Source: CBDHCC01 sp965261015 (GTDB lineage Bacteria; Pseudomonadota; Alphaproteobacteria; Sphingomonadales; Sphingomonadaceae). From it: a stretch of 64,000 nt of DNA. The notes below the pieces were generated by a model. It did not search any database and had not been told where the DNA came from. It worked only from the letters and a program-made list of their open reading frames with translations. Where the stretch lies: contig CBDHCC010000002.1 in the NCBI GenBank assembly GCA_965261015.1, positions 682,001 to 746,000 of the forward strand, written 5' to 3'. Shown piece after piece: positions 57,456 to 64,000 of this stretch; position 1 is the stretch's first letter; the number at the start of each line of letters is the position of its first letter. Position numbers and translations under genes: made by a program.

Positions 57456-57587
57456 GATGGGAGGATCCTTTTCGTCTGGGAAAGGGCAGGAACGGCCGGC
57501 GCTCCGCTCCCGTTCCGGCCGGCTTGCCACGCGGGCACCGCCGGGCCAGAGGCCGCTGCGGCGGCGCAGCGCGAACGGAGGCCACGG

Positions 57588-58994
57588 GTGAGCGACCAGT
57601 CCGACACCACCGTGCTGTCCGCGGACCCCGCCGACCGGCTGGACGAGGACGATCGTTTCGCCGCCGCCTTCGTGCGCGATGTGCAGGACGCCGCCGACGC
57701 GGGCGACGACGCGCTGGTCCAGGCGCTCACCGACCCGCTGCACCCCGCCGATCTGGCCGACCTGATCGAGCTGGTGCCGGAGGACGCCCGGCCCGCCTTC
57801 GCCGCGGCCCTGGGCGATCGCCTGACGGGCGAAGTGCTCGCGGAGATGAACGACTATGTCCGTGAGGCGCTGCTGTCCCAGCTGCCCGCGCAGCAGGTCG
57901 CCGACTTCGCGGCCGAGCTGGACACGGACGACGCGGTCGCGATCATCGAGGACCTGGAGGCCGACGAACAACGCGCGGTCCTGGACGCGATGCCCGCCGC
58001 CGATCGCAGCGCGATCGAATCGGCGCTGGCCTACCCCGAAGAGACCGCCGGGCGGATCATGCAGCGCGAGGTCGTGTCGGTGCGCGACGGGATGAGCGTG
58101 GGCGACGTGATCGACTGGTGCCGGTCGGGCGCCGCGACCGGCGACTTTTGGGAGATCTTCGTCGTCGACCCCGCCCACCGGCCGATCGGCACCTGCCAGC
58201 TGTCCTGGATCCTGACGGCACCGCGCGACGTCGCCGTCGCCGACCTGATGAAGCGCGAACAGACGCTGATCCCGGCCGACATGGACCAGGAGGAGGTGGC
58301 GCTGCGGTTCCAGCGCTACAACCTGATCTCCGCCGCCGTGGTGGACGGGTCCGGCCGGCTGATCGGGCAGGTCACCGTCGACGACATCGTCCACGTCATC
58401 CAGGAGGAAGCGGGCGAGGACGTGCTGCTGCTGTCGGGCGCTGGCGAGGGCGACATCAACGAGCCGATCCGCGAAAGTTACAAGGCGCGGGTGCGCTGGC
58501 TGATCGCCAATATGGGCACCGCGCTCGTGGGCTCCACCATCATCTGGGCGTTCGGCGCGGCGATCGAGCAGATGGTGGCGCTGGCCGTGCTGATGCCCAT
58601 CGTGGCGTCGATCGGCGGCAATGCGGGCACCCAGACGATGGCGGTGTCGGTGCGCGCGCTGTCGCTCAACCAGCTGACCCAGTCCAACACGGCGCGGATC
58701 ATCGGGCGCGAGCTCAGGGTCGCGGTCCTGAACGGCGTGACGGTGGCGGCGCTGATCGGGCTGGCGGCGGGGGTCTTCTTCGCCAGCCCGCTGTTGGGCG
58801 GGGTGATCGCGCTGGCGATGGTCCTGAACATCGTGGTGGCGGGGTTCGCCGGGGTCGCGGTGCCCGTCGTGCTCGACCGGCTGGATCAGGACCCGGCCGT
58901 GGCGTCGTCGATCTTCGTGACGATGATCACCGATTCGATCGGCTTTCTGGCCTTTTTGGGCCTGGCCGTGGCGAGCGGGCTGGTGGGCGGCTGA
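57588..58994 (+). CDS. mgtE: Magnesium transporter MgtE
   Basis: A 468-residue MgtE-type Mg2+ channel. An N-terminal helical domain (LHPADLADLIELVPEDARPAF...AEMNDYVREALLSQLP) is followed by paired CBS domains (~residues 145-275; VVDGSGRLIGQVTVDDIV). The five-helix pore then carries the conserved MPIVASIGGNAGTQTMAVSVRAL near residue 335, with SIGGNAG in the ion path. The cytosolic domains normally close the pore when Mg2+ is abundant. The start is GTG with GGAGG seven bases upstream. Confidence 0.95.
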   Translation: MSDQSDTTVLSADPADRLDEDDRFAAAFVRDVQDAADAGDDALVQALTDPLHPADLADLIELVPEDARPAFAAALGDRLTGEVLAEMNDYVREALLSQLPAQQVADFAAELDTDDAVAIIEDLEADEQRAVLDAMPAADRSAIESALAYPEETAGRIMQREVVSVRDGMSVGDVIDWCRSGAATGDFWEIFVVDPAHRPIGTCQLSWILTAPRDVAVADLMKREQTLIPADMDQEEVALRFQRYNLISAAVVDGSGRLIGQVTVDDIVHVIQEEAGEDVLLLSGAGEGDINEPIRESYKARVRWLIANMGTALVGSTIIWAFGAAIEQMVALAVLMPIVASIGGNAGTQTMAVSVRALSLNQLTQSNTARIIGRELRVAVLNGVTVAALIGLAAGVFFASPLLGGVIALAMVLNIVVAGFAGVAVPVVLDRLDQDPAVASSIFVTMITDSIGFLAFLGLAVASGLVGG

Positions 58995-59046
58995 GCGATT
59001 TCAGAATGGCGGAAAACCGCCGAAGGTCTCTCGAAAGTCCCTCCAC

Positions 59047-59170
59047 TGCGCGCGCCTCTGCCCGCGCGCGGCGCGCGCACGCGCGAGGGCGGGTACGCGC
59101 GACACGCACGCGCACACCCACGCGCGACACGCGCACGCGAGGGCAGCGGGGTCGCGTGCGCGCGAGGCGG
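59047..59170. repeat. CGCG/ACGC-rich low-complexity tract downstream of mgtE
   Basis: About 125 bases composed almost entirely of alternating purine-pyrimidine CG, CA and TG steps. The 13-mer ACGCGCGACACGC occurs exactly at 59095-59107 and 59120-59132, 25 bases apart, and GCGCACGCGAGGGC-like segments recur. Open frames across it have no ribosome-binding site and I read no gene. The composition could favour left-handed or slipped structures. Confidence 0.7.
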
Positions 59171-59198
59171 CCCCGTTCGCCGGACGACAAGATTCCGC

Positions 59199-59227
59199 TT
59201 GACAAACAGAACCCATTTGGATAGTAG
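59199..59227 (+). promoter_or_regulatory. Candidate sigma-70 promoter upstream of the DUF1489 gene
   Basis: A consensus -35 box TTGACA (59199-59204) lies 17 bases before TAGTAG (59222-59227), a weak -10 element. The start codon of the DUF1489 gene follows about 50 bases later. The perfect -35 and exact spacing are the support; the -10 matches only in three places. Confidence 0.45.
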
Positions 59228-59277
59228 CCGTCCATCGAAGCTTGGCTCCGCCCGCCCCGCTCCCCATCTTCCTCGTC

Positions 59278-59676
59278 ATGGCCCTCAACATGACGAAGAT
59301 CGCCTTTGGCTGCGACGAGCTGGCCCAGCTCTCCGCTCGGCTGGAGGGTCGGGCCGCCGGCGGGCGGGTGACGATCACCACCCGCTATCGTCCGCGCCGC
59401 GCGGACGAGATGGTGGGCGGATCGCTCTACTGGATCGTCAGGCACCGGCTGGTCGCGCGCTCGGCCATCCTGGCGTTCGGCGAGGCCGACGGGCGCTGCG
59501 CCATCACGCTGGGCCTGCCGCTGGTGGCGGTGCGCTCGACCCCCAAGCGCGCGCACCAGGGCTGGCGCTATCTGGAGGCCGACGCCGCGCCGGACGACCT
59601 GGCGGGCGCGGACGATCCGGCGGGCGCGCTGCCCCCCGCAATGCTGAGCGAACTGACGCGGCTGGGGCTGGTGTGA
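59278..59676 (+). CDS. DUF1489 family protein
   Basis: A protein of about 132 residues. The central part TRYRPRRADEMVGGSLYWIVRHRLVARSAIL and the end STPKRAHQGWRYLEADAAPDDL match the DUF1489 family as I know it, a set of small conserved cytoplasmic proteins of unknown function largely confined to alphaproteobacteria. The ATG at 59278 is likely, with another at 59290; an in-frame start at 59242 would add a poorly conserved Pro-rich end. It is convergent with pal, with a palindromic repeat between them. Confidence 0.75.
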   Translation: MALNMTKIAFGCDELAQLSARLEGRAAGGRVTITTRYRPRRADEMVGGSLYWIVRHRLVARSAILAFGEADGRCAITLGLPLVAVRSTPKRAHQGWRYLEADAAPDDLAGADDPAGALPPAMLSELTRLGLV

Positions 59677-59684
59677 TCCCTGAG

Positions 59685-59802
59685 CCCCTCCCCTTCAGGG
59701 GAGGGGTTGGGGTGGGGATCGGCGGCCACGCTCACGCTTCGGACCAGCGTGCGCCGGTCGATCCTCCCCACCCCTCGATCCCCTCCCCTGAAGGGGAGGG
59801 GA
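59685..59802. repeat. Palindromic intergenic repeat pair between DUF1489 gene and pal
   Basis: Two inverted arms each contain the 22-base palindrome CCCCTCCCCTTCAGGGGAGG-GG (left at 59685-59706, right at 59780-59801, roughly) plus a GGGGTGGGGA extension. Together they span about 118 bases, with a non-palindromic middle. Each arm is a hairpin, and the two arms can also pair with each other. Placed between convergent genes it could terminate transcription both ways. Such G/C-block palindromes are dispersed in several alphaproteobacterial genomes, so this is probably a REP-like element. Confidence 0.8.
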
Positions 59803-59813
59803 GGACCTCATCC

Positions 59814-60353
59814 CTACTGCGGGATGACCGTCACCGCCCGGCGGTTCTGGGCGTAGGCGCTCTCGTCCGAACCCAGCGCGGCGGGCCGTTCCTTGCCGTA
59901 GGAGACTGTGGCGATGCGCGCGGGCTGGACGCCGGCGGCGACCAGGTAGTTCTTCGCCGCGTTCGCGCGCCGTTCGCCCAGCGCGATGTTGTATTCCCGC
60001 GTGCCGCGCTCGTCGGCGTGGCCCTCCACCGTGACGCGGACGTTGGGATACTGGCGCAGCCACGCCGCCTGGCTGTCCAGCACGGTGCGGTCGGCGGTGT
60101 CGATGTCGTACTGGTCGGTGTCGAAGAACACCCGGTCGCTGGTGACGGTCGCGCGGAAATCGGCCAGCGATCCGGGCACGGCCGCGCCCTGCACGCCGCC
60201 GGTCGTGCCATAGGGGTCGCCGGAGCCGTCGGTCGTGCCGGTGGGCACCTGTTCGCCGGGGCTGGGCAGGTCGGGCGGCGTCTGCTTGGCGCACGCGCCC
60301 AGCGCCAGGGCGGCCGTCGCGACGGCCAGCAGGATGGGTTGGGTCTTCGTCAT
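59814..60353 (-). CDS. pal: Peptidoglycan-associated lipoprotein Pal
   Basis: A 179-residue outer-membrane lipoprotein. The lipobox is LGAC (Cys21). A Gly/Pro/Thr-rich linker leads to an OmpA-like peptidoglycan-binding domain with FFDTDQYDID, VEGHADERGTREYNIALGERRA and SYGKERPAALG. Pal ties the outer membrane to peptidoglycan and is the partner of TolB. It is last in the ybgC-tolQRAB-pal operon, 28 bases after tolB. No cpoB/ybgF gene follows: the palindromic repeat comes instead. Confidence 0.95.
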   Translation of the reverse strand: MTKTQPILLAVATAALALGACAKQTPPDLPSPGEQVPTGTTDGSGDPYGTTGGVQGAAVPGSLADFRATVTSDRVFFDTDQYDIDTADRTVLDSQAAWLRQYPNVRVTVEGHADERGTREYNIALGERRANAAKNYLVAAGVQPARIATVSYGKERPAALGSDESAYAQNRRAVTVIPQ

Positions 60354-60381
60354 CGTCCGTGTCTCCTCTGCAATGAAACGA

Positions 60382-61737
60382 TCAGTCGCGCACCGCGCCC
60401 CAGGCCGGGTCGGAGCCGTTGAGCGGCAGGTCCAGCTTGCGTTCGTTGACGCCGGTCAGGTCGACCGACCACAACTCCGCCTCGCCCGACCCCCGCCTGG
60501 TGCGGAAGAACTGGATCACCCGGCCGTTGGGCGACCAGGTCGGCGCTTCGTCCTGCCAGCTGTCGGTCAAGAGCCGCTCGCCCGACCCGTCCGGCCGGAT
60601 CACGCCGATGCGGAAATTGCCCGACGTGCGGGTGAACGCGATCAGGTCGCCGCGCGGGCTCCATTCCGGCGTGGCGTGGCGGCCGGCGCCGAAGCTGATG
60701 CGGCGCGCGGGCCCGCCATTCGCGTCCATGACATAGAGCTGCTGGCCGCCCGACCGGTCGCTTTCGAACACGATCCGCCGGCCGTCGGGCGAATAGGACC
60801 CGCCCACGTCGATGCCCGGCGCGTCCGTCAGCCGCCGGGGCGTGCCGCCGCCGGCCGCGCTGACCGAATAAATGTCGGTGTTGCCGTTCACCGCCATGGA
60901 GAACAGCACGGTCCCGCCATCGGGCGAAAAGCGCGGGGCGAAGGTGGTGTAGGGGGTGTCGACCACCACCCGCTGCTGCCCGCTCGATACGTCGAGCACA
61001 TAGATGCGCGGGTGGCTGCCGTCGTAGCTCATATAGGCGATCTTCGACCCGTCGGGGGAAAAGCGCGGGTTGAGCACGATGTTCTGGCCGTTGGTCAGGA
61101 ACCGGTGGTTGGCCCCGTCCTGGTCCATCACCGCGATGCGCTTGATCCGGTTGGCCTTGGGCCCGGTCTCGCTGACATAGACGACCTGGCTGTCGAAATA
61201 CTCGCCCTCGCCGGTCAGCCGCGCATAGACGCTGTCGGCGCAGCGATGGGCGGCGCGGCGCCAGTCGCGCGGCTGGACGCGGTAGCCGTTCCTCGCCAGC
61301 TCCTGCCCCGTCGCCACGTCGTAGAGGTAGCAGCCGACGGTGACCTGCCCCGCCCCTTCGGCCCGGACATAGCCCTGCACCAGCGCCTGCGCGCCCAGCG
61401 AGCGCCAGCCGGGATATTGGGGCGCGGTGACCTCGTCCATCGTGATCCGGCGCGTGGTGGCGGGCGAGAACAGGCCGGTGTTGCGAAGGTCCTCGCGCAC
61501 CACGTCGGCGACCTTGCCGCCCAGCTCGTCCGTCGATCCCGCGGGCGTGGGCGTGACCGCCGGGGTCGGCATGGGCGGCACGGCGATGACCAGCGACGAG
61601 AACACGCCTTCGCCCAGCGTGATCTCGATCGGGTCCTCGCCCGCCGGCGGTCCGGCCGGCGGGACCTGGTCCTGCGCCAGCGCGGGCGCGGCCGCGAGCA
61701 GGAGCGGGGTCAGCAGGGTGGCAAGTCGCATGGTCAT
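60382..61737 (-). CDS. tolB: Tol-Pal system protein TolB
   Basis: A periplasmic protein of about 450 residues. The signal peptide ends APALA|QDQ. An N-terminal alpha/beta domain precedes a six-bladed beta-propeller with repeats such as NPRFSPDGSKIAYMSYDG, APRFSPDGGTVLFSM, GGSYSPDGRRIVFESDRSG and TPEWSPRGDLIAF. A Pro-rich insertion (PPAGPPAGEDP) follows the signal. TolB links Pal with TolA during outer-membrane constriction at division. The first ATG (61735-61737) overlaps the tolA stop as ATGA; the second ATG six bases on is also possible. Confidence 0.96.
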   Translation of the reverse strand: MTMRLATLLTPLLLAAAPALAQDQVPPAGPPAGEDPIEITLGEGVFSSLVIAVPPMPTPAVTPTPAGSTDELGGKVADVVREDLRNTGLFSPATTRRITMDEVTAPQYPGWRSLGAQALVQGYVRAEGAGQVTVGCYLYDVATGQELARNGYRVQPRDWRRAAHRCADSVYARLTGEGEYFDSQVVYVSETGPKANRIKRIAVMDQDGANHRFLTNGQNIVLNPRFSPDGSKIAYMSYDGSHPRIYVLDVSSGQQRVVVDTPYTTFAPRFSPDGGTVLFSMAVNGNTDIYSVSAAGGGTPRRLTDAPGIDVGGSYSPDGRRIVFESDRSGGQQLYVMDANGGPARRISFGAGRHATPEWSPRGDLIAFTRTSGNFRIGVIRPDGSGERLLTDSWQDEAPTWSPNGRVIQFFRTRRGSGEAELWSVDLTGVNERKLDLPLNGSDPAWGAVRD

Positions 61738-62654
61738 CCTCTCGACGGATCGAAGGTATAGGTGAAACGCCGCCAGCTGTCGAAATACTCCGCCGGCAGG
61801 CCGCGCACCGGAGTGCAGGACCGGACCGCGTTCTGGGCCACGTCCTTCATCCGCTGTTCGTAGATCTTCAGGTCCGGGTCGGAGTTGACGACCGTGATCC
61901 CGCTGATGCCGGACAGCGACCCGTCGCGATTGAGCGCCACCGTCATCCGCACCTTGATGTCGCGCGCGTCGGGGGACGGCAGGGTCTGTTTCTGGCAGGG
62001 AATAAAGGCGCGGCGGATCGCGCCGTCGATGCTGGCCTTGGCCGCGCCGGTGGCCTGTCCGCTGGGCTTGTCGCTGCCGGTGGGCGCCGCGCCCACGCCA
62101 TTCAGGAAGTCCTTGCCCAGCCGGGTCGACCCGCGCGGTCCGGCCTTTGCCCCGCTGGCGGCGGGCGCGGGGGGCGACGGGCGGGGCGTCTTGGCCGGCG
62201 CTGGCGGCGACGGTTTGGGCGACGCCTTCGGCGACGGTTTCGGAGTTGGCTTCGGAGAGGGCTTCGGTGCCGGGCGCGGCGTGGGAGCGGGCGTCGGGCG
62301 CGGAGTCGGCGCGGGGCGCGGGGTGGGCGCGGGGCGCGGTGTCGGGGCCGGGCGCGGTGTCGGGCGCGGGGTGGGCAGCGGCGGGGCGAGCGGCGGCAGG
62401 GGCGCGGGCGGCAGCGGCGCGGCCTGGCCGGCGTCCGGCTCTCCCGCGTCCGGGGCCTGCGGCGCGCGCGACCGCTCGGCCGGTTCCGGCGCGCTGGAGA
62501 TCGCGGCCACCTCGTCGACCAGCGACACCTCCACGGGGTCCGGGCGCGGTGCCTCGGGCACGGGCGGGGCGGCGAAGCGCGTCGACAACAGGCCGAACAG
62601 CAGCAGGTGGCCGACGACGGCCACGCCCAGCCCGATCCGCTCCGCCCGATCCAT
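61734..62654 (-). CDS. tolA: TolA-like cell envelope protein
   Basis: A protein of 306 residues. One N-terminal transmembrane helix (GLGVAVVGHLLLFGLLS) precedes a long Pro/Thr/Lys-rich rod that begins with PTPRPAPTPRP-type repeats and turns into PKPSPKPTPKP repeats. A C-terminal globular part has two Cys (FIPCQKQ, VRSCTPV) and ends in YTFDPSRG. It replaces the alpha-helical rod of enterobacterial TolA with a polyproline rod. TolA carries the force from TolQR to TolB-Pal. ATG 62652-62654 lies 13 bases after the tolR stop; a frame open to 62690 would lie inside tolR. Confidence 0.9.
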   Translation of the reverse strand: MDRAERIGLGVAVVGHLLLFGLLSTRFAAPPVPEAPRPDPVEVSLVDEVAAISSAPEPAERSRAPQAPDAGEPDAGQAAPLPPAPLPPLAPPLPTPRPTPRPAPTPRPAPTPRPAPTPRPTPAPTPRPAPKPSPKPTPKPSPKASPKPSPPAPAKTPRPSPPAPAASGAKAGPRGSTRLGKDFLNGVGAAPTGSDKPSGQATGAAKASIDGAIRRAFIPCQKQTLPSPDARDIKVRMTVALNRDGSLSGISGITVVNSDPDLKIYEQRMKDVAQNAVRSCTPVRGLPAEYFDSWRRFTYTFDPSRG

Positions 62655-62667
62655 CAGCGCGGGGCCA

Positions 62668-63095
<428 letters not shown>

Positions 63096-63096
<1 letters not shown>

Positions 63097-63809
63097 CAGG
63101 GCCGCTCGATCTGGTCCAGCTCTCGGCTGAGCGTCGAGTGGAAGCCGTCTGCGAACCGCGCCAGGCGCGCGTCGAACCGGTCGAGCGCGTGGGACAGCCG
63201 GTTGTAGCCGATGACCGCCGGGATGGCGGCGAACAGGCCGATCGCGGTGGCGAACAGCGCCTCCGCGATGCCCGGGGCCACCACCGCCAGCGACGACGAG
63301 TTCTCCGCCGCGATGGCGGTGAAGGCGCGCATGATGCCCCACACCGTCCCGAACAGCCCCACGAAGGGTGCCACCGAACCCACGGTGGCCAGGATGTTCA
63401 GCCGGCCGGACAATCGGTCGATCTCGCCCGCGCTGGCGGTGGTCATGGTGGCCGCCAGCCGCGACCGCACGCCGTCGCGGTCCAGCCGCCGTCCGCGCAG
63501 GGACCGCCGCCACTCGCCCAGCCCCGCCTGGAACACGCGCGCGGTGGGCAGGTCGGTGCCCCCGTGCTTGGCCTGGAACGCGTCCATGTCCTCGGCCGAC
63601 CAGAAGGCGCGCTCGAACCCGTCCGACCGGCGCGACAGCCGCCCGATGTTCATCGAGAAGCCGACGATGATCGCCCAGGTCCAGACGGACGCGACCAGCA
63701 GGCCGATCATCACCGCCTTGACGACCCAGTCGGCCTGCAGGAACAGCTTGAGGGGGGACAGCGACACCGGATCGGCGGCGGCGACGGCGCTTGCGAGAAG
63801 GGAGAGCAT
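63096..63809 (-). CDS. tolQ: Tol-Pal system protein TolQ (ExbB family)
   Basis: A 237-residue ExbB/TolQ subunit with three transmembrane helices: near residues 28-50 (VVKAVMIGLLVASVWTWAIIV), ~142-163 (LNILATVGSVAPFVGLFGTVWGIM) and ~180-200 (AEALFATAIGLFAAIPAVIGYN). These are the conserved proton-channel helices. It forms the pentamer surrounding the TolR dimer. ATG 63807-63809 lies 9 bases after the ybgC stop. Confidence 0.95.
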
Positions 63810-63818
63810 GGCGGTCCG

Positions 63819-64000
63819 TTAGGGCAAGAGGGGTCGGGTGGCGACGGTCCACGCGGCGGGTTGTCGACGCGGCCGCCCGGCGGGCGACAGGAACGCGGCG
63901 GTGGCGCGGGCGGTGACCAGGATGGCCGCCTGCCGCCTGACTGTCTGGTGAATGACGATGCGCGCCGCCGTAACGGCCTCCGTCGTGCTCTCCACCGTCA
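63819..64000 (-). CDS. ybgC: Acyl-CoA thioesterase YbgC, C-terminal part (cut by window edge)
   Basis: Reading from the right edge, one frame stays open for about 60 codons to TAA at 63819-63821 and encodes TVESTTEAVTAARIVIHQTV, then RRQAAILVTARATAAFLSPAG and a Pro/Arg-rich end. This matches the last strands of the hot-dog thioesterase YbgC, which precedes tolQ in most Tol-Pal operons. The catalytic Asp region lies outside the window. The call rests on this fragment plus its position 9 bases before tolQ. Confidence 0.75.
   Translation of the reverse strand, partial: TVESTTEAVTAARIVIHQTVRRQAAILVTARATAAFLSPAGRPRRQPAAWTVATRPLLP

Noticed and set aside
59818..60517. Additional genes on the plus strand opposite pal and tolB
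   Set aside because: Long frames there translate to Arg/Val/Gly-rich sequence and only mirror the Tol-Pal genes, whose motifs are unmistakable.

Overview
The window is chromosomal DNA from a GC-rich alphaproteobacterium, most likely a sphingomonad (Sphingomonas or a close relative). The evidence is the very high GC content, haem synthesis through 5-aminolevulinate synthase, a Ku/LigD pair, a DUF1489 protein, and a housekeeping gene order (rpoZ-rsh-proC-ilvE; ybgC-tolQRAB-pal) that fits this group. I found no phage, integrase, transposase, rRNA or CRISPR array. The assignment rests on reading protein motifs; no database search was run.

Positions 1-16553 hold an ABC-transporter-dependent capsule locus. 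The end of a KpsM-type permease and a KpsE-type co-polymerase run on the plus strand. Facing them on the minus strand are a KpsT-type ATPase, an outer-membrane export lipoprotein, two TPR-glycosyltransferases and two methyltransferases, most of them joined by 4-base start/stop overlaps. Diverging from kpsT are a third glycosyltransferase, an unrecognised protein and a PhyH-type dioxygenase. A minus-strand kdsD-kdsB-kdsA trio then makes CMP-Kdo, the sugar that usually links such capsules to their lipid anchor. The first ~8 kb look visibly less GC-rich than the rest.

Positions 16594-28254 hold an outer-membrane beta-barrel protein, a MATE exporter, a phospholipase-D-family enzyme, the end-joining pair ku-ligD, a secreted amidohydrolase, a hydroxyacid dehydrogenase, two small membrane proteins and hemA. 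Positions 28289-46038 hold murI, plsY, dprA, a SulP transporter, topA, a molybdopterin oxidoreductase with its cytochrome b, an acyl-CoA racemase-like protein, an aldo/keto reductase, a PAP2 phosphatase, a lipoprotein and an M3 peptidase. A decayed patch follows: an S10-carboxypeptidase remnant fused to a beta-lactamase-fold remnant with two compensating frameshifts, followed by an intact beta-lactamase-fold hydrolase.

Positions 46231-64000 hold tRNA-Gln(UUG), whose 5' end contains the ilvE stop codon, then ilvE, proC, the stringent-response enzyme rsh and rpoZ. After these come a phospholipid methyltransferase-like gene, an MFS transporter, a two-ring Cdc48-type AAA ATPase, a LysR regulator, a cyclophilin, mgtE and a DUF1489 gene. 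The Tol-Pal envelope operon, with ybgC cut by the window edge, ends the window. Non-coding points of interest are a CGCG-rich repeat after mgtE, a large palindromic intergenic repeat before pal, and an orphan intrinsic terminator near 55975.
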